Positions 13,301 through 26,087 of a stretch of DNA of 64,000 bases are shown here, piece by piece. The DNA lies in contig JABACO010000008.1 in assembly GCA_013339895.1 (NCBI GenBank), positions 4,396,372 to 4,460,371 on the forward strand. The letters run 5' to 3'. The notes beneath the pieces were generated by a model. It ran no database searches, had not been told where the DNA came from, and was given only the letters and a program-made list of their open reading frames with translations. Position 1 is the stretch's first letter; each line of letters starts with the position of its first letter. The position numbers were made by a program, and so were the translations under genes. Source of the DNA: Ephydatia muelleri (taxonomy: Eukaryota > Porifera > Demospongiae > Spongillida > Spongillidae).

Positions 13301-16300
13301 ACATGTCGTATATTGTATTTACTGGATGTTTATGTGGTATTTTGTACATGTACGTGTCACTAACAGGACTAATCAGCTTGTGGTGAAAATTCATGTACAG
13401 TAGAATGTACTAGTATTAAAATGCATGTACTGGACATGTGGAATTGTGTTGCTGCAAAATCAGGTCTGTGTCTGTTACGTTTGTGGGTTCATTCAGGAAG
13501 TAATAAGTACACATGTTTTATGATACACTGTACAATATTTTGTGGAAGGGGATGAAGGAATGCATGAAGTATGGAAACTTCCCAAACTGCACAGAGAGGG
13601 CTCAACTTCATATATGTAGTGATGTTCATCCATGCATGTACAGCTCTATGTCTCTGTAAATCTCTGTAATACATTGTACACTTCTTTGTAGCTACCAGTG
13701 TGTTGCTATAGTACTGTATATACTGTATGTACATGGTAGCTACTGGTTTGAGGTCTACATGACTGTGGACACATTGTTATGTATTTTAACCTTACTGTGT
13801 ACCTCTACATGTATTTTAGTTTGACTGGTTGACTAGTTTGAACCAGACCTTCAACTCAATAAACAGCTCCATTTCTCCTAACCAAACTGTGATTGTCAGG
13901 CAACCTAGCTATTTCACCAATTTGACCAACCTGCTCAATGAAACCAGCAATGCGTAAGTTTGCTACATGCAGTAATGTTGGACTAGTGTCTGTGTGATTA
14001 CACTCCATATATTAAGCCACTGCATGGGGAGAGTGAAAATATTTCAGACCATATACAGCTGAACCCAGTACAATTTTATGTTACCATGTACCTGTACCAC
14101 AAATCCAATTACATGTCGTTCTCACTCAACATTCTACTGAACATGGATTGCTGTTGCCATATTTACTGCACATGTACATGCAATGTACACAATATGGTCC
14201 ACATTCTGGCCACAGCAGTGTATCTATGTACATGTCCTTGTGCTGCACAGATCATTACAAACGTGCATGTATGTCTCTGCCTTCTGCTCCTCCAGCACCC
14301 TTGAGAACTATGCCATGTGGCAGTTCATCTTCCAGTACTTCCCCTACCTTGGCCAGGACTATCTCAATGCATATGGCGTCTATAGTGGTAAGGTTGGGCT
14401 GTCCGTCCAGCCCCAGCGCTATGCAACTTGTGTTCAAGTGGCCCAGAGTATAATGCCAATGGCTCTTGCCAGACCTTATACTGACTCTGTGCTTCCCGCT
14501 GGCTCTAAGGTTAGTCACGTACAGCATGCGCTACGTGTGCACATGTGCAGTAAAAGTAATGTGTGCTGGTGTAGTGTGCAGTGTACGTGTAGAGTACATG
14601 ACATGACTGTAGGAATGGAAGGACACCTCTCAGTACTATAGGTGCTCTCTAAATAGCAATAGAGATCATGAACTTGTGTGTGGCATTAGTTTAGTGTTGT
14701 CTTTGGGCAGTGCACATACTTTACATATATAGTATTGTGTCAATGTAGCTATAGACATACATGTACATGGTATATGGTACATGTACATGTACAATCGTCC
14801 TCCACTATACAGTTATGTGTTATACACTGTAATGCATGTGCATGTCATCAAGTGGTAATCCTGTATGATGTGTGTACTGTACATGTACATGTACATTGGT
14901 ACATGGACATGCTTGCATGTGCTTGTGTACATGTATGCTGTACATGTGTGGTGATGGATGTGTTCCACTCTGTTGTGCTACCAGGAAGTTGTGTCTGAAA
15001 TGGCAAGCAGCATTGTAGCAGCATTCAAGTCGCAAGTCAGCGGCTTTGATTGGCTTGATGCTCAGACAAAGGCAGCATGCATGGCTAAGGTGTGGTCATG
15101 ATGTTTGTTTCTGCCCGCATTCGTCAGTCAGTGTTAGAATGTTTGTGTTTGTAATGCTGGGGTGTTTGCAAATAAGAGCAACAGTTTTAAATTTATTATT
15201 AGGATTATGAATATAAATGAATTACTATGCACCTACTGTACGGTAATGTGTTACTATAATAAGATTACCTATCCTTACTAATTAATTAATGTGATATACA
15301 TGCAATAATGAAGACAATTTTTTATTAATTGGAGGATTCATAAACTGCACATTAATTGAATTAAATTATTGATTTATTCAAATCAAAAAATCTAAACATT
15401 TTTAACCACAAAGCTTTTAATGGTTTTGACTTTTAATAACTCACTCAAATAATTTTAATACCAAATGAAATGGTAGTGGAAACATTATTAAAATAAGTCA
15501 TCCAATATATATTCAACCTGGATTAATTTTACATGAGTATCCTGACCCTGCGTATTCATATATTGCGCTACGCATGCATAATTTAGCTCTAACCTTAATA
15601 ACTGTGACACTAGAGGGCTTATTTGTATGATTGTTACATGTATGACTTCCTGTTACAACAATCTACACATAAATAGTACTGTATGAGCTCATACATGTAA
15701 GTTGAGCACTTGTATGTGCTAATGTCTAGAATCACATGAAAAATCCTTTCGAGTTTCGGGGCTAGAAATGCGACAAATAGTATTTGCCTAACTACTATAA
15801 TGCATATAAAAATGAATCAAGTGGTTAATAAATTTCAAACCTCAGTTATATAATTTTAAAACCATTGCCTTCATTTGCGAACATGTACAGCTGTAGTGCA
15901 TCTGGATTATTGCCAGTTAGGAATAATATGTACATGATACAGTACATACATGTATGCACACAGCTGTAGCTACAGTGTACTTGTACTGTATTTCTGTACA
16001 GTTACAGTATTGTACTGTACACTGTACATGATGTATGCTTGCTACTGGGCCTACATGTACTTCACCTGCTCTTTCTCATCAGGCCAATGCCATCAGTCGA
16101 ATGGTGGCTTATCCAGACTACATCCACAATAACACCTATCTGTCTATTCTGTATAGCTGGGTAAGATGAACTGCATGTGCTAGCAGGCAGTGTGCACACT
16201 GTGATTTATGTACAGTGTATTTTGTGTTTTTACTTGCTAACTATGAAGCAGTTGTGCAGTTCTTATGTGGAATTGCACGATGTTCCGTGTTTTTTGTAAG

Positions 16301-19300
16301 ACAAGTTGCCCCGTCCATAAATTCGCCTCTGGTAATTGCCCCTGCAGGATACTGCTTTTGTTGTATTCTTTCAAATTATGTTTGTAGACTTTGATTCCAT
16401 GATTAATTTTACTTTATATTGTAGCTGAATACGTCAGGCTCATTCTTCAGTATGTATGATCAATTTGCTGTTTTTGAGGTACAGTCCAATCTGAAATTGT
16501 TGAACACACCTGTGGACAAGACTGTGTAAGCTGGAGTACCCCATCTACAGACCATGGTTGCATTGATAATTGCCCGGGAGGAAAAAATAAATTAATTAAA
16601 CATGCACATGCATATTCTGTACATGTAGGTGCATTACTTTATCATGGTACTTTATACACCACTGAGTGCTACATTCGAAGTTACTTTCTCAAAGCAATGT
16701 ATTTTTATTCACTTGTTGCATTGACTCACTGTACAGTACCTGAAAAGAATGCATAGATGCCTGGATGAGCAATGGCTATTAAACTTCGAAGCTAGTATGC
16801 CACATGGCCCCCCCCTCCCCCCCCAGTCATGATAGTAGCATTTGTGGGTACTTTGTGGTGCACATATGTCAGTGCTGTACACGTTACGTGTGTGTCTGTG
16901 TGGTTACGTGTACCAGCAGAGCTTAGTATTAGTAATAACATTTTTAATAAAACAGGTGGGACAATGCTCCAACAGCTGTCAACGCATATTATGACCCTAA
17001 CTTCAACCAGTTTGGTATGTCTTGTCACCATGTGTCCTGCTGTTGTTTCATACCATGTGTCCTGCTGTTGTTCACACCATGTGTCCTGCTGTTGTTTCAT
17101 ACCATGTGTCCTGCTGTTGTTCATACCATGTGTCCTGCTGTTGTTCACACCATGTGTCCTGCTGTTGTTCACACCATGTGTCCTGCTGTTGTTCACACCA
17201 TGTGTCCTGCTGTTGTTCACACCATGTGTCCTGCTGTTGTTCACACCATGTGTCCTGCTGTTGTTCACACCATGTGTCCTCCTGTTGTTCACACCATGTG
17301 TGCCTCTGCAGTGTTCCTGGAGGGGATCATGAATACACCTGTATTTGATGTTGGCTGGCCCAGGTAATGGTAACATGCTTGTATTGGTTTGCATTCCACA
17401 TCCTGTCATACTACTGCACTGCACATATGTGTGCATGTGTATGCGCTTACATGTACATGTACAGTACTCTTGTTATGTGCTAGTGCACTACAGCACACAG
17501 CTGTACCTTATGACCCATATGTGAGCATGTTGTTTGTGTACATGTACATGTGTTTGTACAGTATGTTTGCATGCACGTGTAGGTAAGTACTTGGCATTGC
17601 AGTACACTGACTGCAAGTTTGCCATATGCACATATGTAGCGGTACATGTACCGTACATGTACCGTACATGTACGGTACATGTATGGTGCCAAATATACTG
17701 CGTACACATGCATACTTGCAAAACATGCATGTACATGCAAACAAACACATACTACAAATGCAAGTATGTATGTGTGTGCATGAAGTGGTCCATTTGACAA
17801 TGGTAGGAGCATTACTCCTGGTCAGTTCGGTCAGCGGTGCGGCCAGTGAGGCGTAACATGGCACAAACTTCCTGTAATAGCCTGTGAGCCCCAAGAATGT
17901 CCTGACTTCCTTCTTTGTTTTGGGTACAGGAAAGTCTTCCACTGCCGTCAACTTCCCTATTTCTGGTCGTACCTGACCGTTCCCTACAATGTGTCCTTGG
18001 TAGGTGCACTCCTTCATTGCAAAGTGACACTTGGACGGTTTTGCTGTCAGTCCCGCTGTTCTCAGTCTCTCCAGCACATTCCTCAGAGACGCCAAGTGTT
18101 CCGGCCATGTTGCGTTATGTATCACTAGGTCATCGAGGTAGGCAGCAGCACAGTCCTCCAACCCTCGGAGAAGCTGGTCCATCAACCTCTGTCGGCCCTA
18201 TAGCTCTGCCTCTTCACTGCATCCTGCTCTGCCTTAGCCCCTTGTTCGTGACAACGCCCCGCGAAGTGACCTTCTTCTCCGCACTTGAAGCAACGTGGTT
18301 TGTCCTGGGAGTTGTCCATTCCAGGTCCCTCGTTCTTCAAGCCACTCCTGCCCATTCCGTTCCCCGAACCGCACTCTCGAGCATGTACGAAACTGTCCGC
18401 CAGGTCAAATGCCGCTTCGCTTGTCTCTGGTTCCCTTTCCCGGATCCACACTTGCAGAATCGTGGGTAGACTGTTCACGAACTGTTCCTTAACGAGGACG
18501 TCCAGCAGTTCTTCCTTTGACTCGTAGTCCCGGAGCCATTTCTTTGCTGTGTCCTGCAGTCTATTCCCGAGTTCTCGGTAGGTTTCCTCTGCTTTCTTCT
18601 TGGTGGATCGAAACCGCATGCGGTAGGTCTCCCCTCTGATACCGTACCGTACCAAAATGGCTTCTTTTAGCTGCTCGTAGTTGGCCGCCGCCTCAGCTGC
18701 GAGGGAACCGTAGACCTCCTGTGCTCTCCCGCTTAAGTATGGAGCCAGCTTGAAAGTCCACCGGTTCCTGTCCACCTCATAGGCCTCCATCACGCGTTCG
18801 AACGTCGTTAGGTACGTTTCGATGTCGTCCTTATCCGTAAGCCTCACCAGTTGCGCATCTCTCTCCCGTGGTTTCCTGTCCCTGCCGTCGTCGAGGGTAG
18901 ATTTCTCTAGTAGCCTGGCAATTAGTGCCATCTGCCGCTCGCTCTCCTCCTGTCGTCGCTGCTCCTCCACGAGTCTTCGACGCCTCTCTTCATCCTCCGC
19001 CGCCCTCCGACGCTCCTCCGCCTCGGCCTGTCGCTGCTGGCTGTCCACCAGGATCTTCAGTAGATCACCCACCGACACCGACGAGGACTGTTGTGACATT
19101 TCCCCACTATCTCCTTGAATGGCGTTATACGTAAGTCCAGACCGCGTTGTCATGTACACTCGCAATCACCTGCCTGTGATGCGACTTTGTCATGAAACTG
19201 CACAACAAAAGAACACCGCTGCCACCAAATGTTAGGGTCCACCGTTAGCTTTAACGCCTAACGCCTGGGCTTGCGCACCCGTCAAGGATATATTTTGAAA

Positions 19301-19531
19301 TACACAATTGAGTACACGCGTATAAGCCTCCCTCATACACATTAGCCACCCGTTTAAATAGTTTTCTTTATCCTGCGTCCGTGGGGGGTCCGGAACATAA
19401 CTCTGGTCCGAGGTAGGATCGTTCTTTTCCTCCAGCGGTAGATACTTGTAAGTCAATGTTCATTACGTAATGTAAGTTGTCGACATGTCCTCGGTCCCGG
19501 ACCCTTACACTGTGCATACATGTATATCTGT

Positions 19532-19609
<78 letters not shown>

Positions 19610-21634
19610 TGTCTGTGTGTGTGGTGTCTGTGTGCATTGTACGGACAATGTAGATCTCTTTCCCCCCTATTGCAGCTACTCCCAGTATGGAGGCATGGGT
19701 ATGGTCATTGGACATGAACTGACACATGGCTTTGACAACACTGGTGTGTACTAGTATCTAATTTATGGGTTCCACCCACAGTACATGTACTTGTGCAATA
19801 TGTCATTTGATTTTTGAGGGCTTGATATTTTTGTCAACTGTCATGCATTCTACTGTAATACTATGCAGATACACTTGTAATCTCATTTTATTGTATTAAT
19901 TAACTTTAAATTAAATCCAATATTTATACATTGGTTAATCTGTGGACTGTAAAGGCTTCAAAATAAGGGGTGCATTGAAATTTTCAATCAAATCATTCAT
20001 GATGGAGAAACAACCTCAATATTCAAGCACATTTTTCATTATAAAACTTCATGGTAGATAGAGGTATGCATTATTCTCTTATTTGCTCACCTATTGTAAA
20101 CATGATCTTTATTAGTTTTGGATCTTGATTATATGGGTGTTGATTTTAAAATTACAAGGACGCTGTAGAAGGTATTTTAGAACAACTCTACGAAACAACT
20201 GTAAATTATGTACACTGTGCTACATAAATTGCAGCAGCATGGGCTATAGTGCAAGAGATTAAATTGGTTAAACGATGTGTTTATAGTTCAAAATAAAAGT
20301 TAATTAATACTTGATACCAACAAAAAACACTGTTAGTTTATCACTATGCAAAGACACTGTACCACAGCTTTGTGGAGGGATGATTTATTGTTCCATTTGC
20401 TCCCAGGCCAGCAGTACAATGCACAAGGCATCCTCGCACCATGGTGGACTCAAGGCTCTCAGGACAACTTTACCAACAAGACCACGTGTTTCCAGAATCA
20501 GTATTCTCAGTATCAGGTGTTTGGAATGAATGTAAGCCGATGCAGCAGTATGTGTACAGGTGTATGACACTACAGTACATGTGCCTGTACATACATTCTG
20601 GTATGTCAGTCGATTGGGCTACAGGATGCACTTGGTTTGTTGTTGATGTTTTTTTGGTACTTGGAGCATTTGTACCGACATGTTCTGGACTGGCTAGAAG
20701 ATGGTTTTGTGGCTGCAGCAACCACCTTCTCAATGTACATTTTTGTACATCTTAGTTATGATACAGAGCTCTGTCATGTGTGCACAGTTACATGTTGCAC
20801 CTGTAATGTACTCTGATATTCATTTAATTTACCCGTAGATCAATGGTAAAAATACCTTGGAGAGAACATCGCTGACAATGGAGGTGTGAAGATCAGCTTT
20901 CAGGTATAGTACATGTAGAGTGCAACTAACTAAATGTAACATCGTACACTGTACACATGCATATGTCAGTCATTGAAGCATGTACAGTACAACATTATAC
21001 ATGTACTTGCAGTCACTACACGTACATGTGCATGTGCCTACAACTTGTACCGGCATACCATTTCACCTTTAAAGGTCATTTAGATCACATACTACATTGC
21101 AAACGTAGGTCCGTTTTACATTTTGCATTGTTAGAGTTAGATGTATGCATGTGGAATATACATGTACATGTACTGTACAGTGCTGCATTGTGTACTCAAT
21201 TAATCTGACCACTTTTAACTAATTAGGCATACAAACAGCAGGGTATAGAGCAGTTGCTTCCAGCGCTACCATATACTCCTGACCAGTTGTTTTTTATCTC
21301 CTTTGGCCAGGTAATTTTCAGCAAGTGATATTTACATGTGTGGACCAAAATCATTTATGTCCTCCTCTTTAACCGATTTTCTACTTTTGCTTTTGTTTCA
21401 AAGGTTTGGTGCTCACTTCTCACACCAGCTGGCATCGAGACGTCAATACAGAGCGACCCACACAGTCCTGGCCCGTACAGGTACTCGTAGCATTTGTGCT
21501 GGCTATAACTGGTGCTAATGTTGATTCATTGCAGGGTTATTGGTGCACTACAAAATAGCGAAGAATTTGCGACTGCCTTCAACTGCCCTAGCCAATCGTA
21601 CATGAATCCAACCAATAAGTGTGTGCTCTGGTAG
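10357..21634 (+). CDS. M13 zinc metallopeptidase (neprilysin/endothelin-converting-enzyme-like)
   Basis: Type II membrane endopeptidase that trims extracellular peptides. Exons: 10357-10738, 10935-11129, 11426-11571, 12657-12713, 12987-13097, 13166-13249, 13820-13953, 14296-14509, 14985-15089, 16083-16160, 16425-16525, 16956-17014, 17312-17363, 19676-19743, 20407-20531, 20839-20903, 21227-21310, 21404-21480, 21535-21634. All junctions are GT-AG. Phases agree apart from one missing base, giving about 745 aa, normal for the family. The N-terminus is cytosolic; a hydrophobic anchor spans residues 33-54. Next come the Cys-rich segment ([14 protein letters not shown]), the VNAYY substrate-binding motif, the zinc/catalytic motif HELTH (about residues 586-590) and a C-terminal C-V-L-W close to the family's C-x-x-W end. 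Exon 16 should encode the second zinc-ligand motif (ENxAD), but one G is missing, shifting the frame to a stop. This is either a pseudogenising deletion or a homopolymer error. An LTR element sits in intron 13. Confidence 0.93.
12090..12330. repeat. 30-bp minisatellite, about 8 copies
   Basis: Units beginning catggaggggtacacacttc and ending cccctatatga, in intron 3 of the peptidase gene. The period is a multiple of three, so the repetitive frames on both strands are artefacts. Confidence 0.95.
17028..17305. repeat. 24-bp minisatellite, about 11-12 copies
   Basis: Units of accatgtgtcctgctgttgt plus tcac, filling the intron between peptidase exons 12 and 13 almost up to the acceptor. Confidence 0.95.
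17785..19509 (-). mobile_element. Truncated Ty3/gypsy LTR retrotransposon in peptidase intron 13
   Basis: Minus-strand order from the right: LTR 19509-19230, primer-binding-site-like TGGTGGCAGCGGTG immediately inside, then Gag 19165-18182 (about 327 codons). Gag has an Arg/Glu-rich coiled-coil start, a capsid-like middle and a zinc knuckle ([14 protein letters not shown]) near 18260. Then at 18185-17785 an RT palm with the YLDD box and a following YRKF segment. Protease and the first half of RT are missing between Gag and YLDD, and everything after the RT thumb, including RNase H, integrase and the second LTR, is absent. The Gag frame is intact, suggesting a recent insertion. Confidence 0.85.
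19230..19509 (-). repeat. Solo 5' LTR of the gypsy-type element (280 bp)
   Basis: On the plus strand it begins TGTTAGGGTCC and ends GGACCCTTACA, i.e. TG...CA with an 11-bp imperfect terminal inverted repeat. The inner end abuts the primer-binding site. The partner LTR is missing. Confidence 0.75.
19527..19630. repeat. (TG)n microsatellite
   Basis: TG dinucleotides immediately outside the LTR and upstream of peptidase exon 14. Confidence 0.95.
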
Positions 21635-21736
21635 AGATGATTCTCAGGATTTTGTATAAGATTTATTAATTGCTGGAGTGTAAAATTATGTGTGCATGCT
21701 TCCTCCATGGATTATTTGATATTGAATCGATTGTGA

Positions 21737-21742
21737 AATAAA
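21737..21742 (+). terminator. Candidate polyadenylation signal of the M13 gene
   Basis: AATAAA lies about 100 bp after the stop codon at 21632-21634. Confidence 0.55.
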
Positions 21743-21759
21743 CATTATATACATGTGCG

Positions 21760-22240
21760 ACAAATATTGACATTGATCGAACGTAGCATGGAAACTGTCC
21801 TTGTCCTTCTTGCGATTAGGCATACAATCTAAAAGAATATTCACAATATTCGTTTCGGAGTAATTGGAGGAAGGATGAATATCACATTGATGCTTCTCCA
21901 ACTACTCTTATGCTCCGAACGTATAAACAAATTATTTGTGCTCCTATATAGATTGTATTCTTAATCGCGACAGAGGCTACAGTTCCTTCTTCTGTTGAAT
22001 TCGCATTTTCTATTCCTTTTACGACGTCGACGATTCACCATTATAATCATGTATGCATGCTTGCATGGCCAGCCAAATCAAACGATAGAGTAATAGACTG
22101 AGGTGTGCACAAATGTAATTCATACGTCACGCTGTATTATCAAGGTTTATGTTTAATTTCAATGATCTGGACGAGAGGCGGAGCCTAGCCGAGCATGTGA
22201 TTGCAGAGTGACCTCCGATTGGGCAACGGCATAGTGGAAG
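21760..22240. other. Intergenic gap between peptidase and CLCN6-like gene
   Basis: Under 600 bp separates the two same-strand genes. No motif beyond a short minus-strand open frame (21686-21901) of unknown meaning. It should contain the promoter of the downstream gene. Confidence 0.35.
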
Positions 22241-25200
22241 ATGTCTGAATCTGACGGAATATTTATGGTAATCTGCGTTGTTCTTAGCTTCAGTTTTTAT
22301 TGTTTAGTGGGCGAGGGAAACGGTAGCCGTGCAAATTGGAGTGGGCAAGTGCCAAACATTTGGGAAGCTTGCATGCCATTGTCTGCTGCGACCACTTGGT
22401 GTGTGTGGCTTGAAATGCGGTGTACTGTGTATGCACATGCAGGCTACCATATATATTTAGAGCGGGAATGGGCTATTCCATTATTTAACCGTACACCCCT
22501 ACAGATGACAATAATTGCAAACGTATACCCCCGGGACAATTTATAAAAACACCCCTGGACAAGCTTGTATTATACCTCTACCCCCCAGGGACAGACTTGT
22601 AAATGCCCCCTGGACGAGCTTCTGTTTTGCCCCACCCCCCTGGACAATCTTCTATGTTGTTCCACTCCCCCCTGGACAAGCTTCTATTATGCCTTCTAAC
22701 CCCCCAGGACAGGGATTTAAATGACAACCCCCCGGGACATATTCCCTATACCCCCCTGGACACCATTTATTGTCATCTGTAGGGGTATATAATTAAATAA
22801 TGGAATAGCCCAATGCGAATAAAGTAGCTCTTCTGTACTGCACGTGCACGCGTGACCCTGTGTTTGTCTTAGTCTCGTACCCAGACCCACCATGACGTAA
22901 GTGTTTATCGCTTACAGGTGGGTCTGGGAATGTCGTCAAACATTTTTGTTCCAGCGTCCCTGATTTTTGACGACGGAAGTTTACGTCTAAATTTAGATTT
23001 ACGTAATGTGCGTAATTTATGTAATGTGCTTGGTATACGATAACTAATACTCAAACGCAATTTGCATTTGCGATGTCGGATGAAAGCCCGATAGAGGAGT
23101 CAATATTGCATTCTGCCCGTAGATTAGGAAACCATGATCTTCGAGAGCAACAATTGCACGCTGCAAAGAAATTCTTGCAAGGGAATGATGTCTTTGTTAG
23201 TCTGCCTACTGGAAGTGGAAAGTTTCTCTTTGTGCTGTTCTACCGTTTGCGTTTGACCATCTACGCGGCAGCGAAGGCACCATTGTTGTCGTTGATTACA
23301 GTCACAAATACATTGCATTCTAGGAATGAAAGATCCTAGCTGTCATCATTGCCATGTCACCAGACAAGGCCAATATGTCCTACTGGGTGAAGGAAAGAGG
23401 AACTGTAGAGGAAACGTTTGCCCCACTTGCTGCTAAGTTATGTAATGGGAGAACTAAAATGCCCCGAGTTATCATCTTCTGTCGGCGATGTGAAGTCTGT
23501 GCATCAATATATGACTGTTTTCTCTCCACTCTGAAGCATGAATTTACTGAGCTGGTATCTGGCCTATAATGTTGTCCTAGTTCAGACTATAGTGGACATG
23601 TACACTAGTGTCACCCAAAAGGAGGTTCAGGAAAGCATTGCAAAATCATTCTCCTGTGCAACTGCCTCTCTTCGCATATGTAGTAGTATATACTATTGGC
23701 ATCTAGTGCAGTAATTTTAATTTATGTAAACAAATCTGACCTCAGCATTAGAACTACCTCAAAAGAAATGAAGAAGTATTGTGTCCAACAACAGATGTGC
23801 AGGCGTTCTATTATTGTGTTCTTACTTTGTCTGTTCAACAGCACAAGTTATGGGTTGTGCATGTTGTGACATTTATTCAAAGAACTCTGATTGTAAATGT
23901 AAAAGCTTTCCTGTCCAACTATCTTAATATAATTCATCTCTTTTGTGTGGCTGTGCCATAGAAGTGATTATGTAGGGACAACTGCTAAGTATTCAGCACG
24001 CCACATGTTAACATTGCTGATAATGTGACAGCTGTCATAAGAGTGATATCACAATTAGATCAGACAAAGTGAGCAGGTGCCTAGGCGCCAAGGATGGTGA
24101 TTGTAATGGACCAATGTTGTCGGTGTGTCTGTGTTTGAAGTAAACTCTCCAAAGCTGAACATGCACTTTTGAACAGTACGAGAACACGTCAAACACACAT
24201 AGCCTTCCGCAAATTTTTTTTCGCGCGTCTTCATGGTCCCAACCCGATTGCGTAGCTAGATCCACCAATTTGTTGATGCAGCAATTCGTCGACAGCACTC
24301 CAAGTTTCTTTCTGTTCCTTCGTTGCAGAACGGGTTGAGCATACTTTGCAGCGGTTCATCGCAATTAAGTTGAGTGGTTGCAAATTAATTTGTGTGAGAT
24401 ATTACGTAAATCTAAATTTAGATGTAAACTTCTGTCGTCAAAAATCAGGGACTCTGGAACAAAAATGTTCGACGATATTCCCAGACCCACCTGTCGTAGT
24501 GTTTATACTGTAAGCGATAAACACTTACGTCATGGTGGGTCTGGGTACGAGACTATGTTCGTCTTGGGCGTATCACGCTCTAGGATTGGCATGTGACCGT
24601 GGACTGTACTATAGAGTGGAGCTGTTTGAATAGCGAAGAATCAGTACACCCATATTAGTCGTTGTTTGCTCCAATCAATGAACATCTGACACATCCCACC
24701 CCCTTCCTCCTCCACCACGCCCCTTCCTCCACCACGCCCCTTCCTCCACCACGCCCCTTCCTCCACCACGCCCCTTCCTCCACCACGCCCCTTCCTCCCC
24801 GCACCCTCCAACAGAGCAAGGAGAGTGAAGCCTTGCCTCTGGTGAATCCATTTGGGGATCCCTATCAAAACCTTGATAAGCCAGCGCCAGCTCCCGTTGC
24901 CAAGAAGCCAGGCTACGATGTGAGCCCAATGCATGAGGGGAGGACGATGATGTCCTTTGTAACGTGTGCACGCTGACACGCCCCCTGTGCTTTACAGAGC
25001 CTTGACTATGACATATGCTACAATGTTCCGTACAAGAGGATGCTCCGGAAGTACAACCAAATATGTGAGTGCAGGGCGAAGCCAAGCTGGGGTGTTGGCC
25101 TGGGCACCGGGTGACCTCTTTACATGTGCTCCTCCCCCCGCACCTTCAGACCTACTGGCACACCGCCATCATGAGGTGGGTGGTTGTGGGTATGATCGGC

Positions 25201-25858
25201 TTCCTGACGGGTCTGGTGGCCTTCTTGCTCGACTTTGGCATGAGTGCCCTGCTCAGGTCAAAGTTCAGCGTGTTTAATCAAGGTGTGTGTGTGTGTGCTT
25301 GTGTGGGGATGTGTTTTGATGTGTACTGTACACACATCACGGGACAGCATCCTGCCTTACACATGCATGTGTACACATATCATTCTCTACAAAGAAAGTG
25401 AGCATTTGTTAGAGAGACGTGAAAAGTAGAGGAGCTTAGTGTTGTCTGCGAGAGGGGAGGAGGTGATTCAGATAACATGTGACAAGCACAAACATCCTTG
25501 TTAATTGTTTATTCAGAGCTATTACTTGTGTATACGCAGTGTGAGTCATTGTCAACATACAGTGGATGTTGATATAGTCTTCACCTGCATGTGTGCAAAG
25601 CATGTCACTAATTTAACCTGCCTACTGTGCAGTATGTATGGCAGCATCTGTCACCATGGATACAGTACTGCACAGCTGTACATATGGATTGCAGCCAGAG
25701 CATTGATCATTGCATTCATTCAGCCCCTGTAGTGAGCCAACTGCACGTGTAAGCACAGTGTATCCTGACATACCACCTGCTGCCAGACTGGGATGGGTGC
25801 CATTGTGGGTACAGTACATGTATGAGCATAATATATAGCCCCACTTGTGATGTCTAAT

Positions 25859-25912
<54 letters not shown>

Positions 25913-26040
25913 CCTCCTCCCTCCCTCCCTCCCTCCCTCCCTCCCTCCCTCCCTCCCTCCCTCCCTCCCTCCTTCCCTCCCTCCCTCCTCCCTCCCTCCC
26001 TCCCTCCCTCCCTCCTCCCTCCCTCCCTCCCTCCCTCCCT

Positions 26041-26087
<47 letters not shown>

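Noticed and set aside
16792-17436. 214-residue minus-strand frame with NNSRTHGV repeats
   Set aside because: Antisense reading of the 24-bp minisatellite in a peptidase intron.
18822-19134. Ser/Arg-rich plus-strand frames
   Set aside because: Shadows of the minus-strand Gag frame.
22241-22546. 101-residue open frame as a separate gene
   Set aside because: Only the first nine codons before gtaatc look coding (likely CLCN6 exon 1); the rest reads into intron and a MITE.
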